A DNA stretch of 64,000 nt, taken from assembly GCF_017114945.1 (NCBI RefSeq), contig NZ_JABXKQ010000134.1:1-64000 (forward strand), in the 5' to 3' direction. How positions within the stretch are numbered: position 1 is the stretch's first letter; every line of letters starts with the position of its first letter. This DNA comes from Nostoc sp. JL34 (GTDB taxonomy: Bacteria > Cyanobacteriota > Cyanobacteriia > Cyanobacteriales > Nostocaceae). This document shows, piece after piece, positions 55,246 through 62,804 of the stretch. The notes beneath the pieces are model-generated. The model saw nothing but the letters and a program-made list of their open reading frames with translations, was not told the DNA's origin and made no database searches. A program made the translations under genes and the position numbers.

Positions 55246-55560
55246 CTACTTAACAGAAACAGCATCAACATCAATAGTGCTTCCACTAGAGGTAGAACCC
55301 TCAGTAGTATTAGGTACTTCAGTACCCACCTCACCCTTACGAGCTTTCCAGCCTTCAATTACTAGCCCAGACACCTCACTAACTAGCAGAGTCAAAAGGA
55401 AAACATCATCAATCTGTCCCACAACGGGTATAAAATCTGGGAGAACATCAAATGGGCTGACCAAATAGACCAACGTTCCTAAAATAACCCACCAACGATA
55501 CTTGGGGTTACGAAGCACATTGCGATACCAGGTGTAAAGTGATTGGATTGAAAATTTCAT
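55246..55560 (-). CDS. YkvA (DUF1232) family small membrane protein
   Basis: 104 residues; the core NPKYRWWVILGTLVYLVSPFDVLPDFIPVVGQIDDVFLL is the DUF1232 signature, with two membrane-associated helices. Function unknown. ATG 55560 has GGAGG 9 nt upstream. It converges on the GH15-like gene. Its 5' side faces the left end of the CAST-like transposon 213 bp away. Confidence 0.93.
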   Translation of the reverse strand: MKFSIQSLYTWYRNVLRNPKYRWWVILGTLVYLVSPFDVLPDFIPVVGQIDDVFLLTLLVSEVSGLVIEGWKARKGEVGTEVPNTTEGSTSSGSTIDVDAVSVK

Positions 55561-56254
55561 ATTTTGAACCTCCAGTTATCTTTAATTTTGACAAATTATG
55601 CTAAAAACTCCCGGTGCGAATAACCGCCCTAGTTAGTCTGGAAGACGCTACTAGTAATCTGTCAAGAAATACAAATAAGTAGATAAGCAGGAATATTTAT
55701 AACTGTGTTAATTTAGAGGGCAAATAGTTTGCCTCTTTGTCTAGCTTGAAAAATAATTAGTTATTCAACAACTGTCGATTAACTAATTGTTTGTCGTCTT
55801 AACAAATTAATGTCGTTTATTTAAAATAGCTACAAGTATTACAGCATAAAGGATATAGCTTTTCTCGGCTATATTTAATGCCATGTAGGATTTAACTCAT
55901 TAGCTGTCGTAAATTACATACATAACACTTTAAGCGTCGTTTTTTCAAAAAAAGCTTTAAAATTTTTTTGCCTAACCATAACTAAATAAGTGTCGTTTTT
56001 TTTGAAATAAGGGAAAAATAAAAATTTAAATGTCGCTTTTTGGAACAAAGTAGTATTATGTTAATTAACACACAAACAACATTAAGTAATAAATAAGACA
56101 TTAGTACATATATGTCTTATTGTTTCTCTCTACCTGCGAAGTCATACTCCTATTCCGGCTTCATTTCGATGCAAGCTAAATCTGTAAACTTGGCTTTTCT
56201 TAGAGAGACTTGCTGTACGCCTAATCAATTAGTTTCAAGCTATGAAGTTTGTTT
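55561..56254. other. Boundary region: flank plus transposon left end
   Basis: 694 bp. Positions 55,561-55,772 are flank with a hairpin at 55,715-55,736; from 55,773 on the seven TGTCG-type sites of the transposon end and the AT-rich tnsB leader. No tRNA gene was found in the flank. Confidence 0.55.
55773..56035 (+). mobile_element. Left end of a CAST/Tn7-like transposon with repeated TnsB sites
   Basis: Seven direct copies of TGTCG (one CGTCG) at 55,773, 55,792, 55,811, 55,905, 55,935, 55,991 and 56,031. Several share the context TTAAnTGTCGTTTTTT. Ends with clustered same-direction TnsB sites of this kind are known from type V-K CASTs, including TTAATGTC and TTGTCGTC sites in ShCAST as I recall it. 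The outermost copy, TGTCGATTAACTAATTG, starts with TG as Tn7/Mu-type ends do. The five bases before it (ACAAC, 55,768-55,772) would be the target duplication. The exact boundary is inferred. Confidence 0.75.
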
Positions 56255-57994
56255 ATGGGTGAAACTCCAAACTCCAATCAGGTTGATGAATCTTTGCTTT
56301 TGCACGATCGCTCGGATCAGGTTGATAAAACTTCGGAGAGTGCAGATGCAAAAGAAAACAATGTAATTGTTACTGAACTTTCGGCAGAGGCTAAGTTGAG
56401 AGTGGAGGTATTACAAAGTCTGATTGGGCCATGCGATCGCAAAACCTACGGAATTAAATTAAAGCAAGCCGCAGAAAAACTTGGCAAGACGGTTCGGACA
56501 GTACAGCGACTCGTCAAAAAATATCAAGAACAAGGGTTATCAGGCGTTACTGAAGCCGAACGTTCTGATAAAGGTGGCTATCGGATTGATGATGGTTGGC
56601 AAGATTTTATCGTCAAAACTTATAAAGAAGGTAACAAGGACGGTAGAAAAATGACACCGGCTCAAGTCGCAATTCGAGTTCAGGTTAGAGCCGGACAGCT
56701 AGGTTTAGAGAAATATCCCTGCCACATGACGGTCTATCGCCTTCTTAACCCAATTATTGAACGTAAAGAGCAGAAGCAAAAGGTAAGAAATATTGGTTGG
56801 CGTGGATCGAGAGTTTCCCATCAAACTCGTGATGGACAGACACTCGATGTACATCATAGTAACCATGTTTGGCAGTGCGACCATACAAAATTGGATGTCA
56901 TGCTAGTTGACCAGTACGGTGAAACTTTGGCACGTCCTTGGTTCACAAAAATTACAGATAGCTATTCGCGCTGTATTATGGGCATCCATTTAGGCTTTGA
57001 TGCACCTAGTTCTCTGGTAGTTGCCTTAGCTATGCGTCATGCGATGTTACGCAAGCAGTATAGTTCGGAATATAAACTTCATTGCGAGTGGGGAACTTGC
57101 GGGGTTCCAGAAAACCTATTTACTGATGGCGGAAAGGATTTTCGCTCCGAGCATTTGAAGCAAATTGGTTTTCAACTTGGTTTTGAGTGCCATTTACGCG
57201 ATCGCCCACCAGAAGGTGGTATTGAAGAACGTGGATTTGGGACTATCAACACAGATTTTTTGTCGGGATTTTACGGTTATCTAGGTTCAAATATTCAAGA
57301 ACGCCCAGAACAAGCGGAAGAAGAAGCGTGTATTACTCTGCGGGAATTAAATCTGCTGATAGTGCGTTACATCATTGATAACTACAATCAGCGAATAGAT
57401 GCTCGCAGTGGAGATCAAACACGGTTTCAACGCTGGGAAGCGGGATTACCTGCGCTACCAAGTTTAATTGAGGAGCGGCAATTAGATATCTGTTTGATGA
57501 AAAAGACGCGTCGCAGCATTTACAAAGGTGGATATGTAAGCTTTGAAAATATTATGTATCGGGGAGATTACCTGGCAGCTTATGCAGGAGAAAGTGTATT
57601 GCTGCGATATGACCCCAGAGATATATCAACTGTTTTTGTATACCGTCAAGATTCAGGTAAGGAAGTACTACTGTCCCAAGCTCATGCGATTGACTTAGAA
57701 ACGGAGCAAATCTCCTTGGAGGAAGCGAAAGCTGCAAGCCGAAAAATTCGTAGTGCAGGCAAGCAATTAAGTAATAAATCTATCCTTGCAGAAGTGCAAG
57801 ACAGAGATACTTTTCTTAAGCAAAAGAAAAAGACCCATAAGGAACGCAAGAAGGAAGAACAAGCTCAGGTGCATTCTGTAAAACCGTTTCCAACTAAAGA
57901 GCTAGTAGAAACTGTCGAAGAAACCTCTCAACCTCAAAAGCGTCGCCCCAGAGTATTTAACTACGAGCAACTTCGCAAAGACTACGATGATTAA
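56255..57994 (+). CDS. tnsB: TnsB transposase of a type V-K-like CAST
   Basis: DDE transposase that binds the ends and joins them to the target. 579 residues from ATG 56255 (MGETPNSNQVDE); TTG 56249 opens the frame. Helix-turn-helix domains (about 60-175) precede the RNase H fold with D209 (WQCDHTK), D291 (FTDGGKDF) and E325 (EGGIEERGF). The stretches SYSRCIMGIHLGFDAPSS and QTRFQRWEAGLPALP closely match ShCAST TnsB as I recall it, and the length is nearly the same (584). The C-terminal part is basic and ends in YEQLRKDYDD, like the TnsC-contacting tail of ShTnsB. No tnsA gene is present, as in V-K elements, so transposition should give cointegrates. Order tnsB-tnsC-tniQ follows. Confidence 0.95.
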   Translation: MGETPNSNQVDESLLLHDRSDQVDKTSESADAKENNVIVTELSAEAKLRVEVLQSLIGPCDRKTYGIKLKQAAEKLGKTVRTVQRLVKKYQEQGLSGVTEAERSDKGGYRIDDGWQDFIVKTYKEGNKDGRKMTPAQVAIRVQVRAGQLGLEKYPCHMTVYRLLNPIIERKEQKQKVRNIGWRGSRVSHQTRDGQTLDVHHSNHVWQCDHTKLDVMLVDQYGETLARPWFTKITDSYSRCIMGIHLGFDAPSSLVVALAMRHAMLRKQYSSEYKLHCEWGTCGVPENLFTDGGKDFRSEHLKQIGFQLGFECHLRDRPPEGGIEERGFGTINTDFLSGFYGYLGSNIQERPEQAEEEACITLRELNLLIVRYIIDNYNQRIDARSGDQTRFQRWEAGLPALPSLIEERQLDICLMKKTRRSIYKGGYVSFENIMYRGDYLAAYAGESVLLRYDPRDISTVFVYRQDSGKEVLLSQAHAIDLETEQISLEEAKAASRKIRSAGKQLSNKSILAEVQDRDTFLKQKKKTHKERKKEEQAQVHSVKPFPTKELVETVEETSQPQKRRPRVFNYEQLRKDYDD

Positions 57995-58056
57995 TCTGAT
58001 TGAGGCTTCTGGTTTATCGATTTTGAACGCACTTTATATTTGAGAAACCACTAATT

Positions 58057-58893
58057 ATGGCAGAAGATTTTTTGCGAAAGTGGGTGCAAAATTTATGGGG
58101 AGATGACCCAATACCTGGAGAATTACTACCGATAATTGAACGGCTAATTACTCCTAGCGTTGTCGAGCTTGACCATATCCAAAAAATCCATGACTGGTTA
58201 GACAGTTTGCGCCTTTCTAAACAATGTGGTCGAATCGTTGCACCACCACGAGCGGGTAAGTCGGTGACTTGTGATGTTTATAAACTGCTGAATAAACCGC
58301 AAAAAACAACAGGTAAACGCGATATTGTACCCGTATTGTATATGCAAGCGTCTGGAGATTGTTCTGCTGGAGAGTTGCTAACTTTAATACTTGAAAGTTT
58401 AAAATATGATGCGATTTCTGGAAAGCTTACAGACCTGAGACGGCGAGCATTAAGGATTTTAAAAGAGTCCAAAGTTGAAATGTTGATTATCGATGAAGCA
58501 AATTTTCTGAAGTTAAATACTTTTAGTGAAATTGCCCGCATTTATGATTTATTGAATATTTCAATTGTTCTTGTGGGAACAGATGGTCTGGATAATCTCA
58601 TTAAAAAAGAGCCATATATTCACGACAGATTTATAGAATGTTATAGATTACCATTAGTATCAGAAAAAAAATTTCCTGAATTTATTCAAATTTGGGAAGA
58701 TGAGATTTTGTGTTTACCTATCCCATCAAATTTAACTAAACATGAAACTTTAATGCCACTATATCAAAAAACAGGGGGCAAAATTGGTTTAGTGGATAGG
58801 GTATTAAGAAGGGCTGCAATTTTATCCTTAAGAAAAGGGTTAAAAAATATTGATAAGGCTACTTTAGATGAGGTTTTGGAGTGGTTTGAGTAA
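58057..58893 (+). CDS. tnsC: TnsC-like AAA+ transposition regulator
   Basis: 278 residues, close to ShCAST TnsC (276). Walker A APPRAGKS at 62-69 and Walker B MLIIDEAN (D146, E147) place it in the short TnsC/TniB group. It forms ATP-bound filaments on target DNA and recruits TnsB (known for ShCAST). ATG 58057 is 62 nt after tnsB; its stop codon overlaps the tniQ start (TAATG), so the two are translationally coupled. Confidence 0.95.
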   Translation: MAEDFLRKWVQNLWGDDPIPGELLPIIERLITPSVVELDHIQKIHDWLDSLRLSKQCGRIVAPPRAGKSVTCDVYKLLNKPQKTTGKRDIVPVLYMQASGDCSAGELLTLILESLKYDAISGKLTDLRRRALRILKESKVEMLIIDEANFLKLNTFSEIARIYDLLNISIVLVGTDGLDNLIKKEPYIHDRFIECYRLPLVSEKKFPEFIQIWEDEILCLPIPSNLTKHETLMPLYQKTGGKIGLVDRVLRRAAILSLRKGLKNIDKATLDEVLEWFE

Positions 58894-59396
58894 TGAAAGC
58901 ATCTTCAGAAACACCAAGATTTTTTCCAGTAGAGCCACTCGAAGGAGAAAGCTTGAGCCATTTTTTAGGTCGTTTTCGCAGGGCAAATTATTTAACTGCA
59001 ACTCAATTAGGTAAATTAACGAGAATTGGCGCAGTTATTTCACGTTGGGAGAAGTTTTATTTAAATCCATTTCCGACAACGCAGGAGTTAGAAGCGTTGG
59101 CTGCTGTGGTGGAAATTAAAGTTGACAGATTAATCGAGATGCTGCAACCATTGGGTGTGACGATGAAACCAAGACCTATTCGATTGTGTGGCGCTTGTTA
59201 TCAGGAGTCACCTTATCACCGCGTCGAGTGGCAGTTTAAAGATGTGATGGTATGCGATCGCCATCAATTACGCTTACTCACAAAATGCACTAACTGCGAG
59301 ACACCCTTCTCGATTCCAGCAGATTGGGTACAAGGTGAATGCCCTCACTGTTTTTTGCCTTTTACTACGATGGCGAAGCGTCAAAAATATCGCTAA
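58893..59396 (+). CDS. tniQ: TniQ target-selection protein
   Basis: 167 residues, the length of ShCAST TniQ. N-terminal part EPLEGESLSHFLGRFRRAN is the TniQ signature; the C-terminal half has zinc-binding pairs CGAC, a C/H pair (VCDRH), CTNC and CPHC. In V-K systems it links the Cas12k-RNA complex to the TnsC filament (known for ShCAST). The ATG overlaps the tnsC stop by one base. Confidence 0.95.
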   Translation: MKASSETPRFFPVEPLEGESLSHFLGRFRRANYLTATQLGKLTRIGAVISRWEKFYLNPFPTTQELEALAAVVEIKVDRLIEMLQPLGVTMKPRPIRLCGACYQESPYHRVEWQFKDVMVCDRHQLRLLTKCTNCETPFSIPADWVQGECPHCFLPFTTMAKRQKYR

Positions 59397-59435
59397 GAAA
59401 TGCCATCGACCCTTTTATACAATATCAACTAAAGA

Positions 59436-59736
59436 GCGATCGCACGATGGGAATTTCGCTTGAATCCGTCTCCTTATCAGCAGCATTTGGAGGCATTAGC
59501 TAAGGTTATAGAGGTTGATGCTGATAGGTTAAAGCAGATGTTACCATCTGCTGGTGTGGGGATGAAAATTGAGCCTATTCGATGACGTGCTGTTTGCTAT
59601 GTTGAGTAGCCTTGCCACAAAATTGAGTGCCAGTTTAAGATGACTCAGGGCTGCGATCGCTACAACTTAAGCTTGCTTTCAGAATATCCCAACTGTGGGG
59701 CAAGATTTAAGCTTCGAGCGTTGTGTATGAATGAGT
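59436..59736 (+). pseudogene. Decayed second tniQ copy
   Basis: Conceptual translation in one frame from 59,436 gives RWEFRLNPSPYQQHLEALAK..., then IEPIR, a TGA stop, RAVCYVE, a TAG stop, and CHKIECQFK ... CDRYNLSLL ... YPNCG. This matches the tniQ just upstream (SRWEKFYLNPFPTTQELEALAA, RPIRLCGACY, VEWQFK, CDRHQLRLL, CTNC). Two in-frame stops and a missing N-terminus make it a pseudogene. It differs much from the intact copy, so it is a separate tniQ, not a fresh duplication. Confidence 0.85.
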
Positions 59737-59818
59737 AGTGTTAAAGGTGCTTTACCCCGTTTGTGAAGATGATGCGTAAACAAAATAATTTTTAATATTT
59801 TCTTTCTTAATCTTCCTA

Positions 59819-60412
59819 TTATCCTCCCTTTTCACTTTCATATTGTGCAGGAAGTGCAACACGTCCATGATAGTCATGATAACGATGTGAAAAGTGTTCC
59901 AAATATGGACATTCAAGTATTGTACGTCGCCTAGCAATCTTATTATTTATTTGGTGGTACAAAAATCCGGCATCTATTGCAAAATTTTTTTTAAAATCTA
60001 CTGTTAATTCTGGCAAACCTTCATTATTTAATTCATCCTCTGGAGGTACTTTTTCAAAAAAATGATACTGCTGATGACGATTGGATTTCACTAAGTTCCA
60101 TTCGGATGAGCTTATTGGGAGGATTGCATTAAAACGAGTCTCTTGCGCTGTATAAACTTCACAAAATTTTACTGAATTTAATAGTTTATATGGTTTATCT
60201 TTATTTTGCCTAGCTTTATAGTCCCAATCTAAATCACAATCTTGACTAACAATAATTGCGTAAGGATGAAGTAAAGATTTAAACTGAGTTTTCTCTAGCT
60301 CTAGGGATGATTCGGCAGGAACAGGTATAAACTGTATTACTCCCGTTAAAATTTCCCCCTGCCTAATAGCCTCCTTTTCATCAGAGGCTCGATAAATTAA
60401 ACTTTTGGGCAT
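59819..60412 (-). CDS. Hypothetical protein, third gene of cargo cassette
   Basis: 197 residues, soluble, ATG 60412. A conserved-looking core is HPYAIIVSQDCDLDWDYKAR, an acidic/cysteine motif suggestive of a metal or catalytic site; the C-terminus is rich in H, R and Y. I do not recognise a named family. It starts 8 nt after the preceding gene on the same strand, so it is co-transcribed with it. The gene lies within the presumed transposon cargo, facing the tniQ remnant. Defence or regulation are possible but not shown. Confidence 0.75.
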   Translation of the reverse strand: MPKSLIYRASDEKEAIRQGEILTGVIQFIPVPAESSLELEKTQFKSLLHPYAIIVSQDCDLDWDYKARQNKDKPYKLLNSVKFCEVYTAQETRFNAILPISSSEWNLVKSNRHQQYHFFEKVPPEDELNNEGLPELTVDFKKNFAIDAGFLYHQINNKIARRRTILECPYLEHFSHRYHDYHGRVALPAQYESEKGG

Positions 60413-60420
60413 GATGCAAG

Positions 60421-60828
60421 CTATTCAAAATCCAAAATTAAAGGTGGTCTGACTTCACTAGGCAATACGCTCCCAGTAATCACTCCTAAACTTTGGGGTA
60501 AGCTAGTTTGTCGCAAATCAAACGGACTATCCTTATAATATTCCACCATACTTTCAAGTGCTTCGGATGCTTCTTGTAAGCCTTCTGTTGTAGAAGTTGC
60601 AACAAGCATACTAATCAAAGTTAAACATTTAACTAATAAAACACTATTTTGATGTAATTTACTTGGTAATTCTGTACCAAAAGGCGATTCTATCGATACT
60701 CTAATCTTTAGATTGGCTATATTAGGCGATAAAGTTTGCCCATGAGATGTTTGGGTATGACTTGGTATTACTTCATACCTTTGCCCAATTAAGTTATTGC
60801 TTTTAGCGCCACCAGTTGTTATTTGCAT
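60421..60828 (-). CDS. Hypothetical protein, second gene of cargo cassette
   Basis: 135 residues from ATG 60828, chosen because it follows the stop of the TIGR04255 gene by 4 nt; the frame extends upstream to 60,942 but only over that gene. It begins MQITTGGAKSNNLIGQRYEV and has a helical segment SVLLVKCLTLISMLVATSTTEGLQEA. No family recognised. Its tight spacing with both neighbours makes a three-gene operon. Confidence 0.72.
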   Translation of the reverse strand: MQITTGGAKSNNLIGQRYEVIPSHTQTSHGQTLSPNIANLKIRVSIESPFGTELPSKLHQNSVLLVKCLTLISMLVATSTTEGLQEASEALESMVEYYKDSPFDLRQTSLPQSLGVITGSVLPSEVRPPLILDFE

Positions 60829-60832
60829 AAAG

Positions 60833-61618
60833 CTATATGTTTTTAGGTCGCATTGCGCTGTGTAATTCTTCGGTGATACTCCACCGAAAGAGATTTCTGG
60901 CTGTACGATTTGATTTTTCAAATATCTTCCAGACACTTTCACCTTTTTCTATCTTTTCTTCTGTAAAAAAATCAGCATCGAGCAAATAGGCTGTTTCATC
61001 AATGTTTTTTTCTATATCTCTAACCTGGACAAGTCCATGATTAAAATTTACTTGACCGAATTCAGTTCGCAATTGGAAATTTTTGATGAAATTTATAATT
61101 GATTCTTCTATCTCTGGCGTATACAATTCAGACGCAATATGTCTAGGTATTAATTCAACCCATGTTCTATTGGTGATATTCAGCTTTGACCTAATGATTA
61201 AATCGCGATATCTTAAACCTATTCTTGAATAAAATGATGGATTATAGATTTTCTCAAATATTTCTATAGCACTTTTAAATCTTTCAATAAATATTTCATA
61301 CTTTTCATATTTATTGGTCACGAGTGTAATAGAACTCTTATCTACAGAAAGCTGCCAACTTAAGTCTTCGGATTTAAATTGATACGTCAATTCACTAGGA
61401 ACATTTGAGCTAAATTGGGTTAAAAGGTTTGATAATTCAACTGGTATTTGCAAGTTCCTAGAAGCCTCAAAAATAGGGTATTCAAACCTTACACTATCTT
61501 GAAAATCTACAGGTTCTTGGCTTGTAATCTTCAAAATAGTGGGAAACCTGATTTGAGCAATCACCTCGATTAGAGGATTATACTCATAAATTACTCTCTC
61601 ATAATCTGGGAGCTTCAT
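60833..61618 (-). CDS. TIGR04255 family protein, first gene of cargo cassette
   Basis: 261 residues. The opening YNPLIEVIAQIRFPTILKI and the end ARNLFRWSITEELHSAMRP are characteristic of TIGR04255, a sporadically distributed family of unknown function. No signal peptide or membrane segment. ATG 61618. The sporadic spread of the family and its location in presumed transposon cargo suggest an accessory, perhaps defensive, role; this is inference. Confidence 0.85.
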   Translation of the reverse strand: MKLPDYERVIYEYNPLIEVIAQIRFPTILKITSQEPVDFQDSVRFEYPIFEASRNLQIPVELSNLLTQFSSNVPSELTYQFKSEDLSWQLSVDKSSITLVTNKYEKYEIFIERFKSAIEIFEKIYNPSFYSRIGLRYRDLIIRSKLNITNRTWVELIPRHIASELYTPEIEESIINFIKNFQLRTEFGQVNFNHGLVQVRDIEKNIDETAYLLDADFFTEEKIEKGESVWKIFEKSNRTARNLFRWSITEELHSAMRPKNI

Positions 61619-62011
61619 CTTTTAAAAATTGCCATGACCAAGTAAAACAACCTTCATATTATAGATTAGCCTAATTCAGACTATTAGTTCAGTGATGTTT
61701 ACCACACTTGAAAGTAACGGCTTTTAACCAATGGCGTAACATAAGTAGAACTTACACTACATCTTATTCCACAACTGTAAAGGTTAGATAAAAAATAAAT
61801 GTAGCTTGTTCTGGCTAAACCCCGGCAAAGCCCTGCAATCGTGTCTCTTTATCAGGCAAATAAGCAGATATAAAGCACTTGAAGACCTTACCGTGATTGA
61901 GAACGAGCAAATGTACTAGTTAGTGGACAATAACCAACTCCCCAAGCTCTTTTGGCAAATATAAGATTCCATGTTAGCGTTAAGCGTCGTGTAATGGTAA
62001 AAATGGATGCA
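61619..62011. other. Intergenic region, nothing recognised
   Basis: 393 bp upstream of the cargo cassette on the minus strand. AT-rich with no repeat or gene that I can support; must include the cassette promoter. Confidence 0.4.
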
Positions 62012-62734
62012 TTACTGTGTATTTGCTTGTTCGCTGATAACTTGGTCTACTCTACTACGGAAATCAGGGTCGGAGTAATACCGCTTGGAATTTTCTATTA
62101 CTAGTTTGAGTATTTGTTTACCAACCGTATTTAGATTGGAGAACTTGAGCAGACGGTTTAGGGTTTCTGGCTTAATATCCCGAAGTAATTGTCCAATAGC
62201 AAAGTTAAAGAACGGGGAAGCAAAAATTTCTACTCCTGCAAAGTCTAGCTCAACTTCATTAAGAGCTAATAATTCTGGATGAACCAATTCATCTTTATTT
62301 TGCTTTGGATCTTCTCGATATGGGATAGAGTTTCCCTGCCAAGGTGCCATATCCTGGCAAAAGGCATACATAAACCCATTTTGTTGCAGATTTCTCTTGA
62401 CTTTTTTATGAAGAGTATGTTGCTGAAAAGTGACTTTTCTACCTTGTGATTCAATTAACCGAATTAATCCACCCAGAAAAGCTACTGCGTTTGGTCGTAG
62501 AAACCAACATTTGGAAAAGTCGAAGATTACTTCTGATACCATTTCATTTTAATAATGATACAAATACCTTGGTAGGGGCATGGCATTGCCATGCCCCTAC
62601 GATAAATCTATATGTATCAGGATTTTCGTGAATTGGTATGAGCAGTCTTGGTTGACTTTTTGCCAAAGTTGAAACAAGCTATCAAAGTCATCTAGGTTAT
62701 CGTTGACAGTCGGAATTTGAAGAGTAACGCTCAC
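62012..62734 (-). pseudogene. STAS-like (DUF4325) gene split by a miniature element
   Basis: The 3' part (62,012-62,535) encodes VIFDFSKCWFLRPNAVAFLGGLIRLI..., a STAS-like fold, then a DUF4325-like segment (LDFAGVEIFASPFFNFAIGQLLRDI). The 5' part reads from GTG 62,734 (AAGGGA 6 nt upstream) VSVTLQIPTVNDNLDDFDSLFQLWQ... and is cut at 62,640. Between them sits a 104-bp element whose own sequence supplies the ATG at 62,542, so a shortened protein of 176 residues could still be made. Simple removal of the element with one TA leaves the two parts out of frame by one base, so the break includes extra change or my edge is slightly off. Original role unknown; similar proteins accompany anti-phage and signalling genes. 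Confidence 0.75.
62536..62639. mobile_element. 104-bp miniature inverted-repeat element with palindromic centre
   Basis: Terminal inverted repeats ATACCAATTCA.../ATACCATTTCA... share about 20 of 31 positions. The centre is the 27-bp palindrome TAGGGGCATGGCA...TGCCCCTA at 62,573-62,599. A TA at each end fits an IS630/Tc1-like target duplication. It interrupts the STAS-like gene. Confidence 0.75.
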
Positions 62735-62804
62735 AATTCCCTTTTGAATGTTTCGTTAAGTATCGATTTTAGCAGAGCTTGTAAGGGTAATTGGTGAGTT
62801 TTAT

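Noticed and set aside
55600-55680. Possible tRNA gene as CAST attachment site
   Set aside because: Stretches such as CCGGTGCGAATAACCG look tRNA-like at first, but no acceptor stem, T loop (GGTTCGA) and anticodon arm fit together on either strand.
59397-62800. Cas12k gene or V-K CRISPR array next to tniQ
   Set aside because: No frame of the needed size (about 640 residues) and no repeats ending GTTGAAAG exist in this part.
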